The notes under the pieces were generated by a model that worked only from the letters and a program-made list of their open reading frames with translations, did not search any database and was not told where the DNA came from. Positions 22,451 to 33,626 of a DNA stretch of 64,000 nt are shown here, one piece after another. Each line of letters begins with the position of its first letter. Positions within the stretch are counted from its first letter, which is position 1. The stretch covers positions 73,814,324 through 73,878,323 of the forward strand of contig NC_037092.1 in the NCBI RefSeq assembly GCF_002994745.2, in the 5' to 3' direction. The translations under genes were made by a program, and so were the position numbers. The DNA comes from Rosa chinensis (taxonomy: Eukaryota > Streptophyta > Magnoliopsida > Rosales > Rosaceae).

Positions 22451-24430
22451 TAATGGTAGGTTCAGTACCATTGGACAACATATAATGGGTTTTGCCATAA
22501 CCCTCTATCAGGTTGGATTGGCCTGATACGGTTGTCACAGAGGTATGAATAGACAATAAGTTTGAAAAATATCTCCGATCTGGGAGTATGGTGTGCGTAA
22601 TAGCACTTTCAACCAGACAACAAACTTCCCCACAGAATATGCCTATTCATTTATTTAATTCAATGGATCACATGTATGAATAAGTTTATTGAATTAAATA
22701 TATTCGAACATAACCACATTTCTATAATCCAAAATAATTGAAAACATAAATCACCAAAATCCGAAGATGTTTCATTCATTAAGATGAAATAGATTTGGCA
22801 CAAGGGACCAATTATACCCATGTCTTCGAGTTCTAATCCTCGGTATGTTCAGTAACTGCCTGAAAATCCATGATCTCTAGTGTAGAATCGATAGAAAATG
22901 ACCCTTTAATAAAGTTGGTATTTCGAGTTCCGCGACCAGCGTAATACTCATCTACTGCTTCGGCTATCGCACAACAGGTGCGGGACCAGCAGTCAATTCC
23001 TCCACATCGATAGCAAAGATCATGCTGATCGGTGGTGACAGGCCGGACCAATGTTCCTTTCAACTTGGGCTTGCTGAGTTATGGCATCATGGTTCCTACC
23101 ACGTGGAGCCTAATTACGTGGCCTCTTGGACTTTGGCCAAGTGGCAGACGGTCATGTGGGTTAATTTCGTTCTGCCAATCATGTCTTGCTTCAAGCAAGA
23201 AATGGTCATCTGATGGTGAAAGTGCTCTTCCAGAGCGACCCAAAGAGTTTGTATATCCTCTTCATCGGATACCCAATTTGGAGTGTTTACTCCATATTTT
23301 TGAAAATTATGGCACTCATATTAAAAGCCTCAATGATGACATTGTTAGCATTGATTGTTGATCTTATCTTCTTTGCAGTCAGATGAATTTTCACATCTTG
23401 AGTTCACTTTAGATAGTTTCTTCTGGAGACCTCCAAAGCAACAAAATCAAACATGTTGAGATTTGACATTTCTTACAGGAAAGGAACAAATAATATTAGT
23501 GCTTTGGGTAATATCATCCATAAGCAAGTAATGAGAACTTCAGGTTCTATAACATGGTATGAAAAATCGGATTAGACATGTAAAATCTACTGGTTTTATC
23601 ATGTGTGGTGAATTTATGAAGGAAACTTCAAGTTTCTTAAATGGCATTATCGAAACTACAAGTTCGATTTATGTATGAACTACGGGTTCATTTAGAACTT
23701 CTAGTTCATTAGGTACCTGCATTTTCTACACATATATTCTAGTGCGAAAATTTAGACAAGTAACACAATAATATTGAATAAAGTAAATTGTAATAATATC
23801 TCACAAATTGGATAAAAATCACAAATCAATTGAGATATTAATTGCATGCTAGTAATATAACAGATTAATTATCATACAATTATGTAAATAAATGCTTCTG
23901 GCAATTAATTACACATATTAGATATGGAGAATTTATTTACAATATGAAATCATTTTTCCTTTTATTTTGATTCTGCTGGACCAAAGAAGGAGTGGGCTTG
24001 ATAGTGAAGCCTATCGGGCTTAGTCTGCGGGCTTGTGACCCGGGCTTTCATGCGTAAGTCAAATGGTGTGTGAGGCCTGCTGGGCTGCTTGGTCCCACGG
24101 AGGGAGAGTGGGCCTACTGGGCTCAAGCTGGTTTGCCAAGGAATGAAAAATTATTACTCAACCCTTTCGGTAACTCCAATTGAATACGACCAGGTAAGGA
24201 AAGATGAGGTTTAGGTGGAGCGAGGCTCGCTTAAGTACACGGCCTCATCTGAACCTTTCCTAGACATCGCATCCAACTGGATGAGCCTAGTTTGAGAAGA
24301 TTCATAACTTTTGTCATGGTAACATGTAGTGAGCTTCTATTCTGGCCTTGCAACTTGGGCCTGAGCTTCTGGCTCGGATTTGTTGTTGTGACTTTGGGCT
24401 TGATTTGAGCTTCTGACTCAGCCACATTTA
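22451..24430 (-). pseudogene. copia element 2 gag region with altered zinc knuckle
   Basis: The minus strand at 22833-23063 includes CYRCGGIDCWSRTC, a retroviral-type CCHC zinc knuckle whose histidine is replaced by cysteine. Short poorly conserved gag blocks lie to its right. From 23480 to 24430 I see no reading frame, only AT-rich sequence with repeated GCTTCTGGCAT(A/T)A-like motifs also found at 24540-24640. Confidence 0.55.
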
Positions 24431-24904
24431 ATATTCACAATTATAACATAACCAAATTCAATATATGTTATTAAATCGTAACATAAATATATTAATGCAG
24501 CGGTTATATACCTAAGGAAATGGGTTCAAATCCCATTAATGCTTCTGGCATTATGTACAGGTAATAAATTTGGCAAATGCTTCTGGCATAATGTTTATGT
24601 AATAATCACGTAATAATTTAGCCAATAATGCTTCTAGCATAAAGAATTATAATGGCATAATTCAAATTAGTGTAACCAAAATTTAAGCCCATAATTCTTC
24701 TATCATAATTCACGCAATAATTCAGAATTGTCTCAATGTGATAATGAAGTGATTGTGGTAATGAGCATAAATTACAATGGCAATTGCTTTGGATAAAATC
24801 AATCAAAATCAAATCACAGGTTGAATCAATTGATCAATCACCAATTATATGGAGTTGAATCTGCTTATGGCAGTATTAATATTAAATGGTGTTGATAAAT
24901 TCTA

Positions 24905-25150
24905 GCTAGCCATAGTGGCATAGTGGACAATGTGCTAGGCTAATGCATGATGTGGCTAGGTTCGAATCCCAGGAGCAGCATAATCCCTTTTCTTTTTGCT
25001 TGTTTTTTAATTGGAATGCACTATATGGTACTACTGGACCAAATGCTTCAAATCCAAGAATCCTAACCTTTTTTTTTCTTTTCCAACCAAACAATCCAAA
25101 GCCAAATAAACCAAGACACATAAACGAATATATATAAATATGTATATACC
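24905..25150 (+). mobile_element. tRNA-derived SINE-like insertion
   Basis: Box A-like TAGTGGCATAGTGG (about 24911-24924) and a perfect box B GGTTCGAATCC (about 24959-24969) are spaced as in an RNA polymerase III promoter. The flanking bases do not form an acceptor stem, so it is not a tRNA gene. An unrelated tail follows, ending in AT-rich sequence near 25140. Target duplications are not obvious. It lies in the leader of copia element 2. Confidence 0.5.
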
Positions 25151-25550
25151 AAATATTAGGGTTCATGCATCATGGTGATTGTTCATATTCAATCATTAGG
25201 CTCAATAAACATGAATATGAAATTAGATTTTGGAAAACATTACTTGATGAAGGACGGATAAATCTTCAGTTTATGTGTGCAGAACTGAGAAGGTTGTCTT
25301 CTCAGCCAATCCAAGAGCTATTCGCCTCTTCTGGACAGCTCCCACTTCGAATGGTGTACAGGTCTCAAAACGACTCCAATAGGGCTGAAATTTGGAGGTC
25401 AGATAGAAGAGGCAGAGACGAACAACTTTGATGAAGGAAAGAATTTGATCTGAGGTCCCGATCAAGATATTTCGGGGCGTGCAAACAGGCTGCAGCAGGG
25501 GGGGGGGGTTTCTTGGCTAGAACTTTGGTTAGAGCTTCGTGCTGATAACG

Positions 25551-25792
25551 TGTTATAAAACAGAAAAATTTCTGAGAGGGAGAGAGAGTTTGGACACAGA
25601 GAATCAGATTGTGTGTCATATTCATCTCACCATGAAGAGCCTTATATAGGACTACATGGTGTACACAAAAGGATAATGCTTAATTACAATTCAATCACTC
25701 CTACAATTACAACCTATCAATCACCAATCTATAGGGATAGGCACCTATTACTCATCATCTATTTACATGATTATCCACAAATATTTACAACA
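25551..25792 (-). repeat. 5' LTR of copia element 2
   Basis: 242-bp partner of 18449-18690 with one difference. The minus-strand primer site lies directly left of it, preceded by a G9 run at 25500-25508. Confidence 0.95.
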
Positions 25793-26523
25793 CTTGTATT
25801 TTAAGAGAAATCAGAAATCTACAATGCCACAAATTTCTTCTTCGTTAAGTAGTTGCCCTTTTGCACTCAAAAAAGAAAAAGCACTTCCCTTTTGAAAAGC
25901 TTAAAGTGGTGTGCCATGACATGGAGGATGGCTTTTCCAGACTCATGCTCTTCTTCTTGTATTGAGATTTGAGAGTGATTCAGAGCATATTGTAGCAAAC
26001 AAAGTTTTATCGCTGGGAGTGGCTCATCTCTGAAATACTACTACCTTGTAGCCTTTCTCTCCTAGGTTTCAGAACTCTAAGTACTGCCGCAGCCTGGACA
26101 GTAGTAAAGTTTTCAATATTGGTAAGCTCCCAAAATAGAACAAGTTTTGTGTATGGTATTTCTCTATTTTTTTTTTGTTTAGAAAGACTCCATTCAGGAG
26201 TCCTAATGTTTCTGTTTCTTTCTGGGTCAACATTCCGTATTTGCATGTGACATTTTAGGAGGTTTATTTTTTTCTTTGGCAAAGATTTTAGGAGGTGTAG
26301 TAGTTTTAGTTTAGGATTTTGGACACTAAAAAACCATTAGTTTTTCCTGTTTGTTTCTTTATTGTGTTTTAGTCTTTATCTGATGTAAGAGCTTAACTTC
26401 AAGCTCGATCATCTTCAGCGCTTCAATTTAAGCAGGAAACAACATATATTCTTGTACCAATTGCTCATGGAGTTAATTTGTAACAGGAAACAATAACAAA
26501 GCTGAATTTACAACTTATCTTCC
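25793..26523 (+). promoter_or_regulatory. upstream region and 5' untranslated exons of DUF674 A1
   Basis: The region is paralogous to 61520-62236 upstream of A2. Probable untranslated splice sites are seen: TCTCCTAGG near 26060 and TTTAAGCAG before GAAACAACATAT (about 26436). By analogy, B2 and C have AAAAAAGGTTTGATC-type donors and AAGCAG acceptors. No protein is encoded. The exact transcription start cannot be placed from sequence alone. Confidence 0.5.
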
Positions 26524-28159
26524 ATGGCTCAAGAAGTATCAGATGCGAAGAATATCAGCTTGAAGGCATTAGTGGACAAGGGGAGAAACAGAGTTATCTT
26601 CGTAGAGGCCGAGAATGATTTCATTGATGTTCTCTTCAGCTTTTTGACATTACCAATGGGAAAAATTGTCAGGCTTGCCCGCGACCATTCAACACCACTG
26701 GAAATAGGTTGCATGAACAGATTGTATCAGAGTATTGAGAAGCTTGATGTGCAGGTTTTCAGGTCCAATGCATGTAGAGACATGTTGTTGCTTCCGCACA
26801 GTGCAGCTAACTGTCATTGCAAGAACCTCAAATTGAAAATTACTGACGATGCTGAGCCAACACGGTTTCGCTGCAGTGGTTATAGTTCTCATAACTCCTG
26901 CTTAAGTTATTATGCAACGGTTACTTGCCCTTCATCTGTACCGCCTTACTACTGTCAGCATGCCATGAATTCTCAAGTATATCTTTCAGTGGACGATTCT
27001 CAAGTTGGAGGGGTCTTTGTAAAAGAAGGAGCCAGGGTTATAATTACTGATGATTTACAAGTGATACCCCCATTAAGTGCAGCTAACATTTCCTTGTTTA
27101 CCAAGCTTGGAGCCACGAATAGCAATACCACTGAGGAGCTAACTTTTAATATTGGAGTCGAGCAGGTAATTTTTTAGTATGCCTTATTTTTTGTTAGTAC
27201 TATACCTGTGCCATGGTTTCTAATGTAAAAGTATTTTCCAGGTTTTGAATTTGCTTGTGAGCTCATTTGTATCCAAAACGCCATTCACTGAAACTCTGCT
27301 GAAGTCTAATCCTGTACCAAAATTAGGTGGTGTGAATTTCAGTCAAGGAAAATGTATTGAATCTCAAGTTTCAGGGGCCTCGATAAATGAGGAAAAAGAA
27401 AACATCTCTGTCAAGCTCGTAGTGAGTAAATCCAAGAATGTGGTTTGCTACGCAGAAGTAGGTGAGGATTTTGTTAATTTGATCTTCAGTTTCTTGACTC
27501 TTCCACTTGGGTTTATATTAAAGCAGATGCTGGATTCCCCTTGGAAAGGATGTATTGATCAGTTGTGCAAGGGTGTCCTGGATTTTGATGAGAAATTTTT
27601 TAAGTCAACTTACCGCAAGGAATTGCTATGCAATCCCAAACTTATTCCTGGGTTCAGCTATGAGAACAATCTTTTAGGAATTGAGGAGGCAGAATACTAT
27701 ATGTTTTCTGATCGTAAGTTGACTTCTGATAGATCCATTATCCCTTCTAACCAGTCCTCTCAGGCAATTAAAGTTAAATTTTTGGACCCCAAATCCCACG
27801 GTGATAAAGATACAAGTGCTCAGGGATTCTTAAAAGAACCAGCAATTTTCATAGTAGCTGACAATTTGGATATAAGGCGAGTATCTCCAATCTTTCAACT
27901 GTCTATTCTTAATGATTTGAAGGTACATTTCACTGATATTGAGGATCGAACTGTGCATGTTGGCAAGAACGAGGTGAGTTTAATAAAATTTTCTTTAAAC
28001 TCTAATTTAAGCCATTAGCTAGGCTGATCAATTTATTATAAATTGTTGTCAACTTTGCAGGCTTTGCGTCTTTTGGTGGCTTCTGTTGTTTCTGACTCAG
28101 TTCTAACCAATGCTTTCCTACGAAAGCCACAGGAGCCATCAATTAAGCGAGAGCAATGA
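26524..28159 (+). CDS. DUF674 family protein, copy A1 (intact)
   Basis: Three exons: 26524-27165, 27242-27973 and 28061-28159, all in phase 0 with GT-AG introns of 76 and 87 nt, giving 490 residues, a normal size for DUF674 (Pfam PF05056, plant-specific, unknown function). Two homologous modules are visible: residues 10-52 (ISLKALVDKGRNRVIF, then DFIDVLFSFLTLPMG) and residues 269-310 (ISVKLVVSKSKNVVCY, then DFVNLIFSFLTLPLG). Cysteines between 117 and 144 are not in CxxC pairs, unlike copy B2. The C-terminus ends in a LRLLVAS...AFLRKP block in exon 3. No signal peptide or membrane helix is evident. The start is the first ATG after the untranslated leader and is shared with A2. Calling it functional rests on the intact frame only. 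Confidence 0.88.
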
Positions 28160-28811
28160 GGAGTACTTAAGAAGAGGAGTTGCTTTTGTTGCTACTACAT
28201 CTAATTAAGTATGCGTTTTGGTTTTTAAGAACAACTTCCATTTGTAGCGACCATAGTCTGCATATTTGGGTGCGAACTCTTTGGTCATGTTTTCGTTGCG
28301 TAACTTTGTGTTGTAAGAATATGTATTTTGCTATTGTGTCAAGACTTGAGAGCTCTCTCTGTGCCTCTCTCTGCTTTCATTAGTACTTAAATATGAACTT
28401 GTACTAGCTATGATAACTTAAGACTTGTTAAGTTGTGTTCTAATCATATCTAAGTACCTTTGTTTCTTGATGGTTCTTGATCAGCTAGCCATGATATGCT
28501 CAAAGAAGGAAATCTCTGTTCTTTTCAGTCACTTATATATGAGATGCAATTCACCTCACTCTCTAGAAATAGTGGTGTGGATTGTGTTGTGTTGATTGAC
28601 TTGATTCACGACACAATATTTCTGACCTTAGAAATAGGTCTTGATTCTCATGTACAATATCAGTTTGCATCATTCTGACCTTTTAAATACGACTTGCTTC
28701 TCATGTACAGATCACATTACATCATCCTAAAACAACTTGGCCTTTTTAATTTGTTAAAATTTCCATCTCATTCACTTCCTCCAGTTATTTTGCTCGGTGT
28801 TGTTATTGCAA
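28160..28811. other. spacer downstream of A1
   Basis: It holds the 3' untranslated region of A1, whose first part is shared with the sequence after A2 at 63853, then AT-rich spacer. Repeated short tracts of the form CTTAGAAATAGGTCTTG / CTTTTAAATACGACTTG lie near 28625 and 28680. No gene was seen. Confidence 0.6.
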
Positions 28812-28913
28812 GCTTTGTGTCTGTTGGCGGTGTCTTTTGTTGGTGATTCTGTTCTCACTGATGCCTTCAAAAGGCAGCCCCAAGTAAGAAATGAAGAAAG
28901 CTTGGTTATCTAA
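28812..28913 (+). pseudogene. orphan DUF674 exon 3 (type C)
   Basis: The frame reads LCLLAVSFVGDSVLTDAFKR then QP, matching the last exon of DUF674 copies, closest to copy C (VLRLLVASIAGDSALTDVF). The splice acceptor is mutated: TTGCAA instead of TTGCAG just before the exon. No upstream exons remain, and an LHCB remnant follows as it does after copy C. It marks a deleted C copy between A1 and the next LHCB scrap. Confidence 0.75.
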
Positions 28914-29127
28914 TACAAAACAGAACCACCAACATGGACATTGTGTTTGCACGTCCTTCACTGAGGGTTTGGCTTCGGCATGCTTGTAGTTTAAGCCAAA
29001 TGTTATCCGATGGTGTATTTAAAATGCATGCTTCCTACTGCTTAGCCGGTCACAACCAAGTGTTTATCTCCGTTGACTTCACAACAAATATGCACACAAT
29101 ATGTTTCTCTCTCTCAGGTCCTTAACC

Positions 29128-29285
29128 TCACTTTCCGGGAACAAAGTTGGTGGCATATGACCAAGCATTGTTGTTAACAGGGTCAGCCAAGTGATCGGCG
29201 AGGTTTTCTATTGGTCCATTTCCGGTGACAATTGGCTTGCACGAAAAATCCGAACATAGAAAACATGGCCCATTCTTTAGCTCCT
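29128..29285 (-). pseudogene. LHCB C-terminal remnant
   Basis: On the minus strand the final segment of a light-harvesting chlorophyll a/b protein can be read (…[17 protein letters not shown] stop, with [14 protein letters not shown] sequence upstream broken by indels). It matches the 3' ends of the pseudogenes at 38042 and 48314. It stops at about 29285, near the hAT element at 29336. It is non-functional. Confidence 0.8.
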
Positions 29286-29496
29286 TTTTGAACTTGCTCA
29301 TTTGTGTTTCTTGTCATGTCCTACCCAACCCAATCTAGGCCTCATCAACGGGCCGGGCCGGGCCTTACTCCATTTTTAAATAGTAGCGGGCCGGGTCGGA
29401 CTAAGCCTTGCAGGCTTTTTCGGGAAGAGCCTTGCAGGCTTTATTTACAAATAAATCTTTAAAGATAATATTTTTTATAAACTTATATTTATATAT

Positions 29497-31730
29497 CATA
29501 CACTCCAAAGAGAACCCTCTATCAACTTAAATAAAATGGGAAACCGACCGTTGGATGAGATTATTATAATAAATTATGAGTGAGGTAAAAAATTTAGCCA
29601 ATTTCACCATATTTTAAAATCCGATCGAATTGGTCAACCGTCGTCACTTGTATGTTTTCTTGGTTGACCGAGGACATGACGACCGCGAAACGTGCTTACA
29701 TCATGTCAGTAAATATTCCATCGATGGATGTGCGTGGACATAAGATAAAAAATTCAATTTTAATTGTAAAGATGTTGGCCTATATCAATTTGCCTCCTAA
29801 AGTCGTATGACTTGTATATTGCATTGAAATTGTTAATGTTCATTCTAAAGCAACCATGAAGTGGAAAATGAATTTAGAGAAATCAACCGCTCGATCGAGA
29901 GATTGTAATGTTTTATGGTGATTGTAAAAAATTCAGCTAGTTTGATTCTCGTTTCGAATTCGATCAATTAGGTCAAATTTAGTTACTCTTATAAACCTAT
30001 ATCTATATATCATACACTCCAAAGAGAAACCCCTATCAATTCAAAGAAAATGGAAAAATGGACCTTTGGATGACATTATTACAATAAATTATGAGTGTGG
30101 TAAAAAATTTAGCCAATTTCACCATATTTTCGAATCCGATCAAATTGGTCAACTGTCGTCACTTGTATGTTTTCTTGGTTGACCGATGGCATGACGACCG
30201 CGAAACGTGCTTATTTTTTCAGATCACGTCTGTAAATATTTCATCGATGGATGTGCGTGGACATAAGATAAAAATTTCAATTTTAATTACAAAGATGTTG
30301 GCCTATATTAGTTTACCTCCTAAAGTTGTATGACTTGTATATTGCATTTAAATTGTTGAGGTTCATTCTAAAGCAACCATGAAGTGGAAAATGAATTTAG
30401 AGAAATCAACCGCTCGATTGAGAGATTGTAATGTTTTATGGTGATTGTAAAAAATTCAGCTAATTTGATTCTCGTTTCGAATTTGATCAACTAGGTCAAA
30501 TTTAGTTACTCTTATAAACCTATATCTATATATCATACACTCCAAAGAGCAACCCCTATCAATTCAAAGAAAATGGAAAAATGGACCGTTGGATGACATT
30601 ATTACAATAAATTATGAGTGTGGTAAAAAATTTAGCCAATTTCACCATATTTTCGAATCCGATCAAATTGGTCAACCGTCGTCACTTGTATGTTTTCTTG
30701 GTTGACCGATGGCATGACGACCACGAAACGTGCATATTTTTTCACATCACGTTTATAAATATTTCATCGATGGATGTGCGTGGGCATAAGATAAAAATAT
30801 CAATTTTAATTACAAATATGTTGGCCTATATTAGTTTGCCTCCTAAAGTTGTATGACTTGTATATTGCATTTAAATTGTTGAGGTTCATTCTAAAGCAAC
30901 CATGAAGTGGAAAATGAATTTAGAGAAATCAACCGCTCAATTGAGAAATTGTAATGTTTTATGGTGATTGTAAAAAATTCAGCTAATTTGATTCTCGTTT
31001 CAAATTCGATCAACTGGGTCAAATTTAGTTACTTTTATAAACCTATATCTATATATCATACACTCCAAAGAGCAACCTCTATCAATTCAAAGAAAATGGA
31101 AAAATGGACCGTTGGATGACATTATTACAATAAATTATGAGTGTGGTAAAAAATTTAGCCAATTTCACCATATTTTTGAATCCGATCAAATTGGTCAACC
31201 ATTGTCACTTGTATGTCTTCTTAGTTGACCAATGACATAACAACTGCGAAACGTGCTTATTTTTTCACTTCACGTTTGTAAATATTCCATCGATGGATGT
31301 GCGTAGACATAAGATAAAAAAAAATTAATTAATTACAAACACATTGGCCTATACCAATTTTCCTTCTAAAGTTGTATGACTTATACATTGCATTTAAATT
31401 GTTGAGGTTCATTTTAAAGCAACCATGAAGTGGAAAATGAATTCGGATAAACCAACCGCTTGATGGAGAGATTGTAATATTTTATGGTGGTTGTAGAAAA
31501 TCCAGCCAATTTGGTTCTCGTTTCGAATTCGATCAACTAGGTCAAACTTAGTTACTCTTATAAACCTATATTTATATATCATACACTCCAAAGAGCAACC
31601 TCTATCAATTCAAATAAAATGGAAAAACCGACCATTGGATAAGATTATTATAATAAATTATGAGTGTGGTAAAAAATTTAGCAAATTTTACCAGAATTTT
31701 CTAATCAATCAACCGTAGTCATGACATGTA
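29497..31730 (+). repeat. 523-bp tandem array (four full copies plus a partial)
   Basis: The landmark CATACACTCC recurs at 29497, 30011, 30534, 31057 and 31580, giving periods of 514, 523, 523 and 523 bp. Copies are highly similar, the last being partial. The 80-codon frame seen in two copies is interrupted or altered in the others and differs by amino-acid changes, so it is not treated as a gene. The array lies wholly inside the hAT element. Confidence 0.9.
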
Positions 31731-31922
31731 GAATACTAGAATATATATGCACATATTCTATATAGAAATATGAGAACTTCCAATTTCACCATAAACCAAA
31801 TTACAACAAATTCACACTCACACAAAGACACACACACATATATAAACATGTCTAAAAGTCCTGGATCTTCAATAATGATGATGTGGCATATTGAAGATTT
31901 CCAAATATATGTGTTGGGCCAT

Positions 31923-32545
31923 CTAGATGGGGCTTTCCGTGCATATTGTAAAAGATGTTGTAGATTCCCGTCCAATCTAAACTTTCTTCACTTAAATTGC
32001 CAAAACTTCTTCTAGAAAAGTCAGAATCGCAAACCGTAAAATTCTTCAGAAACTAGACACATGGGGTTTTCCGTGCATATAGGGTACAGCTCCTAATTCC
32101 ATCCGAGTAGTTTCCAGTAATTCAGCGAAGTTAAGTTCTAGACATGAACTTGTAAAAGATGTTGCAGATTCCCGTCCAAGCTGAACTACCTTCACTTAAA
32201 TTGCCATAACTCATTCTAGAAAAGTCAGAATTGCAAATAGTAAAATTCCTCAGAAACTAAACACATGGGGCTTTCTGTGCATATAGGGTACAGCTCCTAA
32301 TTCCATCCAAACAGTTCCCAGTAATTCAGCGAAGTTAGGTTCTAGAGATGAACTTGTAAAAGATGTTGTAGATTCCAGTCCAAGCTGAACTGCCTTCACT
32401 TAAATTGCCATAACTCCTTCTAGAAAAGTCGGAATCGCAAACCGTAAAATTCCTCAGAAACTAGACACATGGGGCTTTCCATGCATATAGGTACAGCTCC
32501 TAATTCTATCCGAGCAGTTCCCAGTAATTCTGCGAAGTTAAGTGT
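31923..32545 (+). repeat. 204-bp tandem array (about three copies)
   Basis: TGTAAAAGATGTTG recurs at 31947, 32151 and 32355, exactly 204 bp apart. Each unit also contains CAGAAACTA(G/A)ACACATGGGG and CAGTAATTCTGCGAAGTT-like blocks. No coding capacity. It is the second array inside the same hAT element, unrelated in sequence to the 523-bp unit. Confidence 0.88.
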
Positions 32546-32721
32546 TCAGCACAACAGTTTCTGTGTTAGTTAGCTTAGCTTAGCTTCTTTTCTTCTTTCT
32601 TTGAAACACACCTACAAAGACACTAAACTAACGTAAATGAACCATAAATAAGGAGAACTAAACATATATACCAAGAGAAAGAGGCATACAAATATAAGAA
32701 TTAAGAAAATATGAGCACATC

Positions 32722-32772
<51 letters not shown>

Positions 32773-32777
<5 letters not shown>

Positions 32778-33174
32778 TCCTATCCAGAGCGGAGCTCCGC
32801 TTTGAAAATTAACGTGTGAAGTTCGAGTTTTGGGTCACTTTTCGGTCGCATATCCACATCTCGACCGTTCAGTTTTTAGGTACTAGTGTATAGATCGTCT
32901 CTGCAAATTTTCAGCCAAAATGATGATCGTTAAGGCATTGATAACTGCCTTAAAGCTAGTACGGTTCAGGTTGACAGATTCAGTCCGTCCATTGGTTTAA
33001 GCGAGTTAGATACCTTAACGATCATCAATTTGGTTGAAAATTTGCAGAGATGATCTATACACTAGTACCTAAAAACTGAACGGTCGAGATGTGGATATGC
33101 GACCGAAAAGTGACCCAAAACTTGAACTTCACACGTTAATTTCAAAGCGGAGCTCCGCTCTGGATAGGATCTGT
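32773..33174. mobile_element. fold-back MITE with ~165-bp arms
   Basis: The 402-bp element has arms that are nearly perfect inverted repeats (ACAGATCCTATCCAGAGCGG ... CCGCTCTGGATAGGATCTGT), each about 165 bp, around a central loop of about 70 bp. It sits between (TA)n tracts, so a TA or longer target duplication cannot be told apart from the microsatellite. It has no coding capacity and would fold into a long hairpin if transcribed. Confidence 0.88.
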
Positions 33175-33311
33175 ATATATATATATATATATAATATAAT
33201 AGTTTACGGGCTTTTACTGGCCGGGCCAAGCCGGGCTTTTGGCCCTCCGGGTCGGCGGGCCTCCATCGGCCCTCTTGATTCGCAGGCTTTTTAATGAGGC
33301 CTAACCCAATC

Positions 33312-33614
33312 ATGTTTTGAAGCACATGAGCATGTAGAGACTTGTAGCTTTAGTAGTTAAAAATGTTTTGGTCTTGATTTCCTTGTTTCGTTTGGAATGG
33401 AATTTTTGTTCTTGTATTGACAATCGTTGCAATTTATCTTTTAAAAAAAAAGAAGGAAAAAAAAAGGGCTTGCACAAAATCAATTCGTCATTTCTTTTAA
33501 CACGATTGTCTGTTGTCTGTTCTACCTTAAGATTAAAACTGAAACGGGAAGTTCAAAATATTGAAGGTCTAAACATGATGACCATGGTTTTTTTTTTTTT
33601 TTAATTAGTTGTTT
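33312..33614. other. spacer with poly(T) tract
   Basis: No gene. It contains A-rich and T-rich runs (33442-33466 and 33587-33602) between the hAT element and a retroposon. Confidence 0.5.
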
Positions 33615-33626
33615 TAGAAGTTAAAC

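Larger units (their letters stand above)
18449..25792 (-). mobile_element. young Ty1/copia element 2 with defective pol
   Basis: The LTRs are 18449-18690 and 25551-25792, each 242 bp, and differ at a single base (GGGTAA versus GGATAA at about 18569/25671). The purine tract (complement of CTCCCCCTTGG) is at 18691-18701 and the minus-strand primer site TTATCAGCACGAAGCTC at about 25533-25549. The order right to left is leader, gag with zinc knuckle, integrase, RT, RNase H. It inserted in the spacer between B1 and A1, which is continuous in the paralogous copy near 61515. Despite near-identical LTRs, pol is full of stops and the RT catalytic box is lost. The target duplication is not clear. Confidence 0.9.
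29336..33303. mobile_element. non-autonomous hAT element packed with tandem repeats
   Basis: A 3968-bp element has terminal inverted repeats TAGGCCTCAT / ATGAGGCCTA and a perfect 8-bp target duplication ACCCAATC (29328-29335 and 33304-33311), diagnostic of hAT. Both ends carry GGGCCGGGCC-rich subterminal sequence (29352-29410 and 33215-33260). No transposase is encoded. The interior holds a 523-bp tandem array (29497-31730), a 204-bp array (31923-32545), a (TA)n tract (32737-32772) and a fold-back element (32773-33174). Confidence 0.85.

Noticed and set aside
24905..24980. A tRNA gene
   Set aside because: Box A and box B are present, but the flanking bases do not pair into an acceptor stem and a SINE-like tail follows.
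30091..30856. Two 80-codon genes in the 523-bp repeats
   Set aside because: The frame is present in only two of the copies, differs mostly by amino-acid changes and matches no known family; it is a by-product of the repeat.
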